A stretch of DNA of 52,307 nucleotides, taken from a virus. The stretch covers positions 1 to 52,307 of IMG/VR virus record IMGVR_UViG_3300034980_000365; one strand, written 5' to 3'. Positions 17,673 to 25,159 of the stretch are shown one piece after another. Within the stretch, counting starts at the first letter, position 1. The number at the start of each line of letters is the position of its first letter. The position numbers were made by a program, and so were the translations under genes. Under the pieces are notes generated by a model. It was not told the origin of the DNA. It saw nothing but the letters and a program-made list of their open reading frames with translations, and did not search any database.

Positions 17673-18747
17673 CTTCTAATACCTTAACTATTTTTTTGGC
17701 TGAATTTTCCCACGTAAATTCCTGCGCTGTTTTAATTCCTTCCTTATTTTCCCCTAACTCATTGTCCTGCTTCTTCTTATGAACAATTTTCATATACTCT
17801 GCAAGTTGATCAATATGCTCATCATTTAAACAGTACCAATCACCCTGCCCTGTAAAAAATTTACCGTCGTATGCTAATTCCATTTCATCAACTTCAATTA
17901 ACATACTATTATCTTGGTTGCAAAATTCAGTGTGTCCCGTACAATTTGTAGTAATAACAGATTTGCCACATGACATCATTTCCAGAAGTTCAAGGTTCCA
18001 ACCTTCTGCTCTTGCTGGAAAAACGCCACAATCCATTTCCGTCATAGTATTATACACCCCTTCCTGAGTCTCCTGACGTTTTATAAACCTAACCTTAGAG
18101 CCAAGTTCGGTATTTAAGTAGAAATCCACCCATTCTTTATGCTCATGTGGTTTTAGAAAAATATTTTCACATGACATAAATAGTTCTACATCATCATCTG
18201 AAGTGAAAGCTCTATTGAAAGCTTCAATTAAAATATCGTGACCTTTGCGCACTTCCCACTTGCCATAATTCACGAACCTTGTAGATTTGCTCTTGTTTTC
18301 ATTTGTTGCTTTAAAAGTTTGCCTATCAACTCCTAGTGGCACAACATGAACAGTTTCTTCTTTTCTATCTATATTAGACAATACTATTTGTTTCGCCCAG
18401 TCAGAACAAACAATTAAATGGTCTGGATATTCTAGATTGTGCTTTTCCACATCTGTGAATTTATTTAGCTCAAAAATAGGAAAACCTATAGTTCGGCCTT
18501 TCCCGGTAAAACCTGTCATGTCAAACTGATGCCAAATCTTCAAACACGGAGCGTCATAGTGAAAATTCAGATCAAATCTATCAGTTGATTCTTTAATGTA
18601 GTGGAATTTAGGTTCTGGAGAAAAAGTTGACCTGTGCGGAAAACAATGAGCGGATATGTCTAATAACTTACTTAATTCTTCAAATAGATAACATCCCACA
18701 TAACCATAAGATACGGTATTGAAAGGACTTATAAGATTTAATTTCAT
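17659..18747 (-). CDS. GT-B glycosyltransferase (GT4-like)
   Basis: 362 residues. The C-terminal GT-B half shows FVNYGKWEVRKGHDILIEAF, MTEMDCGVFPARAEGWNLELLEMMSCGKSVITT and a closing ENSAKKIVKVLE. The E-x7-E element (EGWNLELLEMMSCG) is the donor-binding signature of GT4-type retaining transferases. The first half gives SYGYVGCYLFEELSKL as acceptor domain. It is the only glycosyltransferase in the left part of the minus arm and probably decorates a phage protein or host glycan. Confidence 0.82.
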   Translation of the reverse strand: MKLNLISPFNTVSYGYVGCYLFEELSKLLDISAHCFPHRSTFSPEPKFHYIKESTDRFDLNFHYDAPCLKIWHQFDMTGFTGKGRTIGFPIFELNKFTDVEKHNLEYPDHLIVCSDWAKQIVLSNIDRKEETVHVVPLGVDRQTFKATNENKSKSTRFVNYGKWEVRKGHDILIEAFNRAFTSDDDVELFMSCENIFLKPHEHKEWVDFYLNTELGSKVRFIKRQETQEGVYNTMTEMDCGVFPARAEGWNLELLEMMSCGKSVITTNCTGHTEFCNQDNSMLIEVDEMELAYDGKFFTGQGDWYCLNDEHIDQLAEYMKIVHKKKQDNELGENKEGIKTAQEFTWENSAKKIVKVLEDASS

Positions 18748-19031
18748 TGTTCATAATCCGGTATGAAACCAAGTTCACTAAGATGCAGGCAGATGATAAG
18801 GGCTATGTCACTTGGTGTATCAGTAACCTTACCATCTAATGTCACTTCATCAAACGGTGCTTTTTCATACATCGACAGAGCAATCTCAAAAGCTTCTGTC
18901 AGAAATTTTTCGTTTTGTGTTTTGTCAAAGTTTCTAAGCTTACCTATAAAATGAACCGCATCGGCTTGGGTCTGCGGGTTGTCATAAAATTCTGTTACTT
19001 CATTTATGTTTGCTTCTTGTGGTTGCACCAT
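18744..19031 (-). CDS. Unknown small acidic protein
   Basis: 95 residues, acidic and helical (DAVHFIGKLRNF, SDIALIICLHLSELGF). No family recognised. It overlaps the glycosyltransferase by 4 bases and the deoxyribosyltransferase-like gene by 32, so it is co-translated with both. Confidence 0.5.
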   Translation of the reverse strand: MVQPQEANINEVTEFYDNPQTQADAVHFIGKLRNFDKTQNEKFLTEAFEIALSMYEKAPFDEVTLDGKVTDTPSDIALIICLHLSELGFIPDYEQ

Positions 19032-19575
19032 AAATATGGTCCATATCTAAAAATCTCCACCTGTTCATATGGTTAACTTCTTCGCTAGAGTTAATAAAAT
19101 AAAGGTAGGAACGTAATTCTGTCCAATTAGAGAACATCATCTCATGGGGAACGACCCCAAATAACCAATTTGGTATATTGTGTTTTCCTTGTTTGCACAT
19201 TATTAAGACAGGTTTCTTCTGATTGACAGCTAAAAATGCCTCATTGTAAGAACCCGCCATGTGTACATCTAAATCCAGATATAAAACTAAAAAATGTGCA
19301 ATATCGACCATTCTCAAGTCAATAGCACATATAGGTTTCATCATTTCTTGTATTTGATTATAGTCCTCTTTTTCTTTAAGGGCCTCAATATTTTCTCTTA
19401 TTCCTACATTTTCTACACCAAAAGAACAAGCTTTGTCACAAGGGTCTAAAATCCCAACATTCATGTTAACCAAAAAATCTTTTATTCTGTTTCGCCAGTC
19501 AGTTGCCTCCGTCCATGTTACTCGATCCATTGGGCCACTCAAGTAACATAACATGTCCTTTAATCTAGCTTTCAT
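19000..19575 (-). CDS. Nucleoside 2-deoxyribosyltransferase-like protein
   Basis: 191 residues with the family pattern: YLSGPM at the start, ATDWRNRI, LDPCDKA, the acidic segment AIDLRMVDIAHFLVLYLD and AGSYNEAFLA, where the glutamate is the expected nucleophile. Members exchange bases on deoxynucleosides, or cleave modified deoxynucleotides. In a phage it may serve nucleotide salvage or synthesis of a modified base. The C-terminus (about 30 residues) extends beyond the domain. Confidence 0.75.
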   Translation of the reverse strand: MKARLKDMLCYLSGPMDRVTWTEATDWRNRIKDFLVNMNVGILDPCDKACSFGVENVGIRENIEALKEKEDYNQIQEMMKPICAIDLRMVDIAHFLVLYLDLDVHMAGSYNEAFLAVNQKKPVLIMCKQGKHNIPNWLFGVVPHEMMFSNWTELRSYLYFINSSEEVNHMNRWRFLDMDHIYGATTRSKHK

Positions 19576-19705
19576 TCTTTTCCTTTAACTTCACAAGCTT
19601 TATAAACAACTCTGGATTATCTTGTTTGATTTTTAACCATTCTAATTTTCGCCAATAAGGTTCTATTTCTTGAATTCTATTTAATTCTTTTTGTAGATCA
19701 TCCAT
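19565..19705 (-). CDS. Unknown very small protein
   Basis: 46 residues (MDDLQKELNRIQEIEPYWRK...), highly charged helix. I use ATG 19705, preceded by GGAG ten bases upstream and overlapping the previous stop by 8 bases. The longer reading from 19780 would run through the neighbour's frame. Function unknown. Confidence 0.5.
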   Translation of the reverse strand: MDDLQKELNRIQEIEPYWRKLEWLKIKQDNPELFIKLVKLKEKNES

Positions 19706-19961
19706 TATTTTTTTTCTCCAGTTCAATAACCCACTTGACATAATCCCCCATAACATCTTCTGAAGAATAAATTTCCTCATCGGATAATATTTCTAAGGGT
19801 TGGCGATCTAAAACAAAACCTCTCTCACTAACAACAAAGTTTGTACTGATAAGTATGTCTTTATGAAATGTCATATGTAATGATTTTAAACAAGATTCAA
19901 AAGGTTCTTTACATACAACTATTTGTTTTAAATCTCCGGACTGTACATAATACTTACTCAT
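19698..19961 (-). CDS. Unknown small protein
   Basis: 87 residues, alternating strands and helices (YYVQSGDLKQIVVCKE, DILISTNFVVSERGF). No family recognised. Overlaps the deaminase-like gene by 8 bases. Confidence 0.5.
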   Translation of the reverse strand: MSKYYVQSGDLKQIVVCKEPFESCLKSLHMTFHKDILISTNFVVSERGFVLDRQPLEILSDEEIYSSEDVMGDYVKWVIELEKKNNG

Positions 19962-20370
19962 TGACTATGCCTTTATTAGTGGACCACCATATATTTTGAA
20001 GACCTATTTGGTTAAGAATGTTTTGACAATTTTCACAAGGTTTGCTGTTTTTGAGTTGACCGTCTTTGTTTATCCTAATAACCACCATAGAATAACTACG
20101 ATTAAGATGAATTTTACCCCAGCATTTTTGGATAGCATCTAATTCAGCATGAAGAAAGTTCCATTTCTTATACCTTTGAATATTGAACCTACTACCAAAG
20201 TATAAGACTTTTGCATCAGGCTTGCGTGGCTGATTCACGCCTTGAGAAATGAGCTTGTTACGCTTAAAGATAAAAGCAAAATGATAACATCTATAGCCGT
20301 TTTGAGGGTCATAGCAAGATGAAAATAAATCATGTGATATCTTTAGAGCCTTCTCCAGATTTTTTTTCAT
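19954..20370 (-). CDS. Cytidine/dCMP-deaminase-fold protein
   Basis: 138 residues. A zinc-deaminase site is visible: LHAELDAIQKC (H-A-E) and KPCENCQNILNQIG (PCxxC), the arrangement of the cytidine-deaminase superfamily. The rest (YRCYHFAFIFKRNKLISQGVNQPR) gives the first strands of that fold. It is distinct from the dCMP deaminase at 10.8-11.4 kb and shorter. Its substrate is unknown; nucleotide salvage or base modification are possible. Confidence 0.7.
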   Translation of the reverse strand: MKKNLEKALKISHDLFSSCYDPQNGYRCYHFAFIFKRNKLISQGVNQPRKPDAKVLYFGSRFNIQRYKKWNFLHAELDAIQKCWGKIHLNRSYSMVVIRINKDGQLKNSKPCENCQNILNQIGLQNIWWSTNKGIVNE

Positions 20371-20539
20371 TCCTAAACGGTTCTAATTTTTCTTGATTTT
20401 CTAACTGTAGCTTTTTAAGTTCATACCCTGTTCGCTTTTCTTCACGAATTAGTTCACGTTTTTTTCTCAACTTTAGCTTGACCTTATTAGCCCTATACTT
20501 CCGCTTCTGTTCTTTTCTTTTTTGTTTCATGTTAGTCAA
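20330..20539 (-). CDS. Unknown very basic small protein
   Basis: 69 residues, about 40% Lys/Arg in its first half (KQKRKEQKRKYRANKVKLKL), probably a single helix that could bind nucleic acid. It overlaps the deaminase-like gene by 41 bases. The composition could be incidental, but the ATGA-type spacing with its neighbour supports translation. Confidence 0.45.
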   Translation of the reverse strand: MTNMKQKRKEQKRKYRANKVKLKLRKKRELIREEKRTGYELKKLQLENQEKLEPFRNEKKSGEGSKDIT

Positions 20540-20723
20540 CCGTAGTATTAATTAGTGATTCCAATAAATCACAAAATTCCTTTAATTCGCTTGGGGTAAC
20601 TTCCTTACCTTGTTCCGCGAACATGTTTCTTATACCTGCTGGATCTTGTCTATAGTTTTCTAAAGCAATAACCAGAGATTCTCTGTTTTGTTTAATATAT
20701 TCTACAAGAGGCTTCATATCCAT
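20532..20723 (-). CDS. Unknown small protein
   Basis: 63 residues, helical and acidic (PLVEYIKQNRESLVIALENY, TPSELKEFCDLLESLI). No family recognised. Overlaps the basic protein's start by 8 bases. Confidence 0.5.
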   Translation of the reverse strand: MDMKPLVEYIKQNRESLVIALENYRQDPAGIRNMFAEQGKEVTPSELKEFCDLLESLINTTVD

Positions 20724-20726
20724 ATC

Positions 20727-20948
20727 TTAACCTTTTAATTCTCTATAGGTGGCAACCCCACCGAGCATAGCTTCTAAATAGGTTTTATCTAAAGCTAAGA
20801 AATGATAATGTTCATTATCTTGAAATCTTGTTATTGGCTTATCCCAATTAACATTCATCAAGGTGTCTTCACTAAGTTCATCTTCTACAATATCAGACCA
20901 AAGCACTTCATCTTCCTCTTTTTTAACTATCAGACGATAGTATTTCAT
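20727..20948 (-). CDS. Unknown small protein
   Basis: 73 residues, opening with a beta-like segment (KYYRLIVKKEEDEVLWS) and a helical end (LDKTYLEAMLGGVATYREL). No family recognised. Overlaps the small TM protein by 26 bases. Confidence 0.5.
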   Translation of the reverse strand: MKYYRLIVKKEEDEVLWSDIVEDELSEDTLMNVNWDKPITRFQDNEHYHFLALDKTYLEAMLGGVATYRELKG

Positions 20949-21114
20949 TTTCCAGTCTTTCTATTTTCTTTTCTAGATCATAAATTCCTAGAGCTTGTTT
21001 TTGTAAGTAGACACCAAAATAGAAAATCCCATAGAAGATGCAAAAAATAAGCATCCATCCCATAATGGTTCCCGCAAGGTGCCCAGCGGGACTATTTTTC
21101 TTTTGGCTTATCAT
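20923..21114 (-). CDS. Small single-TM protein
   Basis: 63 residues with one clear membrane segment (GTIMGWMLIFCIFYGIFYFGVYL) followed by a charged helix (YDLEKKIERLENEILSSD). A start at ATG 21114 has AAGG close by. Its start lies inside the 39-residue gene upstream. Function unknown. Confidence 0.5.
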   Translation of the reverse strand: MISQKKNSPAGHLAGTIMGWMLIFCIFYGIFYFGVYLQKQALGIYDLEKKIERLENEILSSDS

Positions 21115-21211
21115 CCTTTTTTTCCTGTGATTTCTCTAATTCCTCTAATTGTCTCATCCTACCGAGTTGATCATGTGGAATTTCTAATGACACTTTTTTG
21201 TCGTCTGGCAT
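21092..21211 (-). CDS. Very small charged protein (39 residues)
   Basis: ATG at 21211, preceded by GAGAGTAAG, with a TAG stop at 21092. Reads MPDDKKVSLEIPHDQLG then a Lys/Glu-rich helix. It sits in series with overlapping neighbours on both sides (28 bases upstream, 23 downstream), the same style as the adjacent confirmed genes. No family. Confidence 0.4.
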   Translation of the reverse strand: MPDDKKVSLEIPHDQLGRMRQLEELEKSQEKKDDKPKEK

Positions 21212-21360
21212 TGCTTACTCTCTGATTTTGCCTGAGTGTAAATTATGTTTAGCTTTTCCATAATTTCATCCCCTTTGATGGGTGAACCGTCAAACTCCCA
21301 CCAATCAAGCACTTCGTTGATATTGTCAACCAACTTGTCAAAAGTGTCTCTCTGTATCAT
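21184..21360 (-). CDS. Small acidic protein (58 residues)
   Basis: ATG at 21360 one base downstream of the ThyX stop region, TAG at 21184. Sequence MIQRDTFDKLVDNINEVLDW with a later GSPIKGDEIMEKLN has the composition of a real small helical protein. It fills the space between ThyX and the 39-residue gene. No family recognised. Confidence 0.45.
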   Translation of the reverse strand: MIQRDTFDKLVDNINEVLDWWEFDGSPIKGDEIMEKLNIIYTQAKSESKQCQTTKKCH

Positions 21361-21361
21361 T

Positions 21362-22024
21362 CTACACCTTAAATGCTTCTATAGTGTGTTTAAAAGGCTT
21401 GTCCTGCAAATTTTTAACCAGATTCAACATTTTCTCAGCTAGTTCGCGGATTTCTAACTGGGCATCTTCTTTATTTCTTAAATTTAGAAAGTGGTAAAAA
21501 CTGCGCCAGTTAAACATTATATCCGCCGTGATCTGACTGTTGTATGTTTTGAAGAATCTTGCGGACTCTTTTGCTCGCTTGCGTCCCAAGATTGGTTCAA
21601 GGTCTTCGATACATCTATGGTATAGATCATTTCCTAGCTTGGTATATTCTTTCAATGCTGACATCCAATCGTCAGCAAATATTGAATGTGTTTCATCTGA
21701 AACTTTAATACCTTTCCAATCTTCCGGCAGGAAGTATTTATCTTCCTTTAATTCTTTATACCTAGCACTCTCCGCATTGATACTCACACCAATCCTGTGC
21801 TTTAAAAGCTGAATATGAGTAGCTATATCTGTAGTTACTAGAAAATGCAACCCCGTTTTTTCAAAAGGCGTGTGATGTCCTTGTGAAGCGAGCATATGTA
21901 GCAGTTTGCCAATTCGCTCACATTTTCCTTCTGTCATCTCTCGTGACGTAGAAGTCCAGGCAGATTGGGCTATAACCTCATCAGATCCATAATGCCCCAA
22001 TAGCTCAACTTCATTCACACTCAA
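21362..22024 (-). CDS. thyX: Flavin-dependent thymidylate synthase ThyX
   Basis: Methylates dUMP to dTMP using FAD, NADPH and methylenetetrahydrofolate. At 220 residues it has HTPFEK near residue 51, the signature region KHRIGVSINAESARY (residues 75-89) and the C-terminal FLNLRNKEDAQLEIRELA block. The signature differs from the textbook RHRX7S: it starts KHR and carries one extra residue before the SxN part. The active-site S86 and R88 remain. It completes the dTTP pathway with dCMP deaminase and dUTPase. The start overlaps the previous gene by 14 bases. Confidence 0.9.
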   Translation of the reverse strand: MSVNEVELLGHYGSDEVIAQSAWTSTSREMTEGKCERIGKLLHMLASQGHHTPFEKTGLHFLVTTDIATHIQLLKHRIGVSINAESARYKELKEDKYFLPEDWKGIKVSDETHSIFADDWMSALKEYTKLGNDLYHRCIEDLEPILGRKRAKESARFFKTYNSQITADIMFNWRSFYHFLNLRNKEDAQLEIRELAEKMLNLVKNLQDKPFKHTIEAFKV

Positions 22025-22505
22025 TACCTCCGAAAAAATCCATTTGTGACAATAATTTTTCTTGATTTCTATGTTTTAATAGCTTTTTTTCAAGATTCTT
22101 CATTTGATTCAAGTGACCGAAGGTGATACTATCAACCCCGGTACGAATCTTTTTCAGATCATCAATAATCTGTTCATGACTCGTGGGAACATCATCCGTG
22201 GGAAATTCATCCTGTTCAACAAAATATTCTTCGGCTATGCTGGTTTTACCTTCTACACACTCAGGACACAAAAGATGCTCACCGCTTTTTTTGTGATTAT
22301 CTGTGTAATGACTTAGTCTTAATAATAAATCAGAAACCGCGTTATTAGTTGCAGCACCACCACCAATAGCACTCATGATTTCTGTATTCTTTTCAATTAT
22401 TTCAATCTGATTATATATTCTGTATCTGTCGGATACATTATAACCAAGATAAAATGATCCAATAATCATCACTACACAGCACAAGAAAAGCTTAAAAGTT
22501 TTCAT
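22011..22505 (-). CDS. Membrane-anchored protein with periplasmic-type domain
   Basis: About 164 residues from ATG 22505, chosen because GGGAG lies eight bases upstream; the longer form to 22532 would run into the hairpin. One N-terminal membrane segment (LFLCCVVMIIGSFYLGYNV) is followed by a soluble part with LLCPEC, then a helical C-terminus. Function unknown. Confidence 0.5.
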   Translation of the reverse strand: MKTFKLFLCCVVMIIGSFYLGYNVSDRYRIYNQIEIIEKNTEIMSAIGGGAATNNAVSDLLLRLSHYTDNHKKSGEHLLCPECVEGKTSIAEEYFVEQDEFPTDDVPTSHEQIIDDLKKIRTGVDSITFGHLNQMKNLEKKLLKHRNQEKLLSQMDFFGGIECE

Positions 22506-22527
22506 TGTATACTCCCAATATAGAAAA

Positions 22528-22602
22528 ATCACCCCATTTTGAGATGACGATATGAATCTGGATAAAACCAGATGCCGCGCTGAATCTCAAAAATGGGGTG
22601 AT
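22528..22602 (-). terminator. Long stem-loop with U-tract, probable intrinsic terminator or leader element
   Basis: Arms 22528-22545 and 22584-22602 are complementary over about 18 bases with a single-base bulge (ACCCCATTTTGAGAT pairs with its complement). An inner stem ATCTGG/CCAGAT lies at 22556-22561/22568-22573. On the minus strand TTTTTC follows immediately. It lies between two membrane-anchored genes. Confidence 0.7.
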
Positions 22603-22613
22603 CTGAAAGATAA

Positions 22614-23213
22614 CTAATCTTCTTTTGTAATCTTGGCTTTAGCCTCGTCGATAATAGCTTTAACCTTCTTGTCAAATTCCGGTTCAATTGCTTCACGCAG
22701 TTTCGCCCTACCTTTAACCAATTCAGCTTTTGTGTGAGGCGTAAGTCCTTTATCTGATACGTCCTGAATCCTTTTTCGATCCACATATTCTGGATGCTCC
22801 ACTAAACCTATATCTCGTAGTGCATCATCCATTCCTGTATGATATCCATTTTCGTAGGAAGAAGCAGAAATGTCTTCAACAGTATATTCATTCTGCGCTA
22901 AACCCTGGTAGTAACCATCATGCCATAGTTGATGGTATTCATCAGTGACTGAAGGATCTTTAATAGCAACCAGAATTCCTTCAGACCGACCTTGGTTCTT
23001 AGCCAGTTCAAGATCATTTTCATGACCGCGATTAATTAAACTATAAGTAATATCTCGCATTTGATCATCATTAATTCGATTACGTTCAGTAGATACTGTA
23101 AACAGATGTTCTAACTCACTGATTTTGGAATTCTGGTAAATTCCATAATGAATCAGCACTGAAAAAGCCAAGACAATTGTGATGTCTACAATAACCTGTG
23201 TTCGCGTATTCAT
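22614..23213 (-). CDS. Membrane-anchored protein of unknown function
   Basis: 199 residues. N-terminal membrane segment (VIVDITIVLAFSVLIHYGIY), then an acidic, mostly helical domain containing Tyr/Gly-rich GYYQGLAQNEY and SSYENGYHTGMDDALR repeats. A lysine-rich helical tail follows (KVKAIIDEAKAKI). Topology predicts most of the protein outside the cytoplasm if the N-terminus is in. No family recognised. Confidence 0.5.
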   Translation of the reverse strand: MNTRTQVIVDITIVLAFSVLIHYGIYQNSKISELEHLFTVSTERNRINDDQMRDITYSLINRGHENDLELAKNQGRSEGILVAIKDPSVTDEYHQLWHDGYYQGLAQNEYTVEDISASSYENGYHTGMDDALRDIGLVEHPEYVDRKRIQDVSDKGLTPHTKAELVKGRAKLREAIEPEFDKKVKAIIDEAKAKITKED

Positions 23214-23398
23214 TTCAATCTTTCTGTGTAGCTTTTTAAAAGTGGTAAAAGTGTAATGTCATACCATATGACAAAGTTTTTCAAAATTTCAAATTCTTTT
23301 TTCGAGATTTCATCCTCTTCTAAGTTATCGTAGTCGATAAGGTGAGACAGTATAGACCGGATGGACATATAGGGGTTTATAGTAGTACGTCGGGACAT
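23210..23398 (-). CDS. Unknown small protein
   Basis: 62 residues from ATG 23398, preceded by AGGA about a dozen bases upstream. The reading to 23455 is not favoured, as it adds only residues encoded over the signal-peptide gene. Helical, acidic middle (DYDNLEEDEISKKEFEILKN). It overlaps the 3' end of that gene by 74 bases in another frame, which is unusually long here. Function unknown. Confidence 0.4.
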   Translation of the reverse strand: MSRRTTINPYMSIRSILSHLIDYDNLEEDEISKKEFEILKNFVIWYDITLLPLLKSYTERLK

Positions 23399-23636
23399 AT
23401 ACAGGGTTCCTAAAAGGTGATGTAAGACCATCGTACAGAAAATCGAAAGTACCAATTACCCCTCGTCGCATGTGTTCTGGAACATTATAAGTTTTCCAAG
23501 TACGCCCACCTTTGTAGTAAGTAGTAGTCGCCGTTGCGGAATTATAACTAACATAGGTTGGTGGGTCATAAACTATCCAGTCAGCACTAGCTGATTTGGC
23601 AAATAAAAACACACACACAAATACTAGATACTTCAT
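23325..23636 (-). CDS. Exported Tyr/Pro-rich small protein
   Basis: 103 residues with a Sec signal peptide (KYLVFVCVFLFAKSASA, cleavage before DW). The mature part is rich in Tyr, Pro and Thr (PTYVSYNSATATTTYYKGG) and ends with VPTYYYKPLYVHPVYTVSP. No cysteine remains. It resembles small periplasmic or surface proteins, but no family is recognised. Confidence 0.55.
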   Translation of the reverse strand: MKYLVFVCVFLFAKSASADWIVYDPPTYVSYNSATATTTYYKGGRTWKTYNVPEHMRRGVIGTFDFLYDGLTSPFRNPVYVPTYYYKPLYVHPVYTVSPYRLR

Positions 23637-23968
23637 GAAGACCCTCCACTATTTAGAGTTCTTGACGGATTTGAAAATTCTACATTATCCGCTATGATAC
23701 AATAGTCTTGTATTTTTTTACCTTCATATTCTCTTTCTCTTAAATCTAACCTTCCAGCAATATTAATCTGCGTGCCTCTCACAACATATTGGCAACAAAT
23801 TTCACACTGCCTACCAAAACATTTTACATCGATATAAAGGGGGTTATTTCGATTTAATCTTGTAGTACCTTTAAATCGAAAAACTCCCATACTTTCTGAT
23901 AATTGTTTAAAGTCACTAATAGCAACTCCACCAACTGAAATCATATTATGATCCACAATTTTCTCCAA
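23633..23968 (-). CDS. Single-stranded DNA-binding protein-like (OB fold)
   Basis: 111 residues with the SSB pattern: GVFRFKGTTRL...IDVKCFGRQCEICCQYVVRG, then INIAGRLDLREREYEGKK and the closing strand CIIADNVEFSNPS. IAGRL...Y.G......D.VEF is the characteristic C-terminal half of bacterial SSB. The acidic C-terminal tail of SSB is missing (ends GGSS). Role: coating ssDNA at the fork. It shares a 4-base overlap with its neighbour. Confidence 0.65.
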   Translation of the reverse strand: MEKIVDHNMISVGGVAISDFKQLSESMGVFRFKGTTRLNRNNPLYIDVKCFGRQCEICCQYVVRGTQINIAGRLDLREREYEGKKIQDYCIIADNVEFSNPSRTLNSGGSS

Positions 23969-24253
23969 TTAGGTTTTTCTTTTTCGTCTAGTTCGTTTTT
24001 TTACTGGTTCTGGTTCATCAGGCGCATAATAGGTTTCGATTTGTTTTATAGCACCTTCAATTACTGGGTCAATTGAATTCTTAATACGAGATACTTCATA
24101 CGAATTCGTCTTAATGTAGTTCGGGCAGTTCAGTAACTCTACCACATCCTGATCTATCACTTGCGCTTTAGACCTAGCTTCCGGTACTGAATCTGCCCTC
24201 ACTACATATTCAACGTAACATGTTTGTATCTCTTTTACGAGATAGTGTTTCAT
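23969..24253 (-). CDS. Unknown small protein with basic tail
   Basis: 94 residues. Beta-type N-terminus (KHYLVKEIQTCYVEYVVRA), helical centre, then a strongly basic end KKRTRRKRKT likely to contact nucleic acid. It abuts the SSB-like gene (one base apart). No family recognised. Confidence 0.5.
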   Translation of the reverse strand: MKHYLVKEIQTCYVEYVVRADSVPEARSKAQVIDQDVVELLNCPNYIKTNSYEVSRIKNSIDPVIEGAIKQIETYYAPDEPEPVKKRTRRKRKT

Positions 24254-24558
24254 GACATGCCAAGAGAACTCAGAATACGACCACGTACAACCTGAGCATT
24301 GCCACGGTTAGAAGTGCATAGTACAGATGATGCTGTACCAGAACTCAGACCGAGCCGAGACGCTGCCTGGGTTGTGCCACGCTTTGTGTTGGCGTAAGTA
24401 CCAGCCCGTGTGCTCCGAGCCACAGCGGTGACTGGGTTAAAAGTCTTGCCGCGATCCGAACCGTTGCGGGCTACTCCAACGATTCGATTACCTTCATACG
24501 ACCAGTTGTATGAGTTAGTGATCTGACTCAGTGACTGGAGAAATTGTTCCTGCTTCAT
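24250..24558 (-). CDS. Unknown GC-rich, Ser/Thr/Arg-rich protein
   Basis: 102 residues from ATG 24558 (AAGGA eight bases upstream). Rich in Ser, Thr, Ala, Gly and Arg (ARSTRAGTYANTKRGTTQAA) with one aromatic cluster NSYNWSYEGN. Base composition is unlike its neighbours: 69 of the 120 bases at 24301-24420 are G or C (57.5%). No family recognised. It overlaps the upstream gene by 44 bases. Confidence 0.5.
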   Translation of the reverse strand: MKQEQFLQSLSQITNSYNWSYEGNRIVGVARNGSDRGKTFNPVTAVARSTRAGTYANTKRGTTQAASRLGLSSGTASSVLCTSNRGNAQVVRGRILSSLGMS

Positions 24559-24775
24559 TCTGCTGTCCTTGAAAAATTGAGATTCGCTCCTGCTGGGCAG
24601 GAGTCTTACTTGGAAAATCTGGCATATCAATACCATAGCGATCAGATATGGATTTCGTCAGCATCATAAGGTGTTGTGATTTCACGCCGTGTAAAGCTTT
24701 TTTAAGTTCGGGTGATACATCACCTAACACCTTCTGCACTGCCGAAACGTAATCTGATTTTTCCTTTATACGCAT
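24515..24775 (-). CDS. Unknown small helical protein
   Basis: 86 residues, helical (YVSAVQKVLGDVSPELKKAL, SQHLMMLTKSISDRYGIDM). No family recognised. Twelve bases separate it from the next gene upstream. Confidence 0.5.
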   Translation of the reverse strand: MRIKEKSDYVSAVQKVLGDVSPELKKALHGVKSQHLMMLTKSISDRYGIDMPDFPSKTPAQQERISIFQGQQNEAGTISPVTESDH

Positions 24776-24786
24776 AATTATATCCT

Positions 24787-25044
24787 CTATTCAAAATAGT
24801 TGGCGGGTTTTCTTCCATTTTTAATAAAAGTTTGAGCAACTTTTTCTTTTTCGGTTAGTTTTTGTTCACTGTACTCCTTTGTAGTTTTGTTATAATTCAT
24901 ATGATAAAGCCAACAGTCATAATCAGATCCAGATAGATCTCTACCAGTCAGCGGGTCTTTGGCTAGTTCCCACCGTCTGGTGTACAACTCAATCCTTTTT
25001 TCTTTTTCAGCGAGATACTGTTCCGCAGGAGTTAAATTTTCCAT
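24787..25044 (-). CDS. Unknown small protein
   Basis: 85 residues from ATG 25044, which has AAAGGAA in the right place; the longer reading from 25083 nearly reaches the tRNA. Charged and helical (TPAEQYLAEKEKRIELYTRR), with WLYHMNYNKTTKEY. It lies 43 bases downstream of tRNA-Ile and is probably on the same transcript. Function unknown. Confidence 0.5.
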   Translation of the reverse strand: MENLTPAEQYLAEKEKRIELYTRRWELAKDPLTGRDLSGSDYDCWLYHMNYNKTTKEYSEQKLTEKEKVAQTFIKNGRKPANYFE

Positions 25045-25086
25045 AATTTTTTCCTTTATGAGGACCGGGTCTCCGGAATGCAATCA

Positions 25087-25159
25087 TCCGGCAGGTGGGA
25101 ATCGAACCCACGACCAGCACTTTATAAGAATGCGACTCTAACCACTGAGCTACTGCCGG
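25087..25159 (-). tRNA. tRNA-Ile (anticodon UAU)
   Basis: A cloverleaf folds on the minus strand: acceptor CCGGCAG/CTGCCGG (7 pairs), D stem GCTC/GAGT, anticodon stem GCATT/AGTGC around loop CTTATAA, T stem GTGGG/CCCAC around TTCGATT, discriminator A. The anticodon is TAT (25126-25124), which reads AUA. CCA is not encoded. It follows a consensus promoter about 90 bases upstream. Confidence 0.92.

Noticed and set aside
22529-22786. 85-residue ORF on minus strand within the membrane-anchored gene
   Set aside because: A shadow of 22614-23213 in another frame; it ends in the hairpin stem and has no ribosome site.
24959-25141. 60-residue plus-strand ORF crossing the tRNA
   Set aside because: Spans tRNA-Ile and a minus-strand gene; all neighbours here are on the minus strand.
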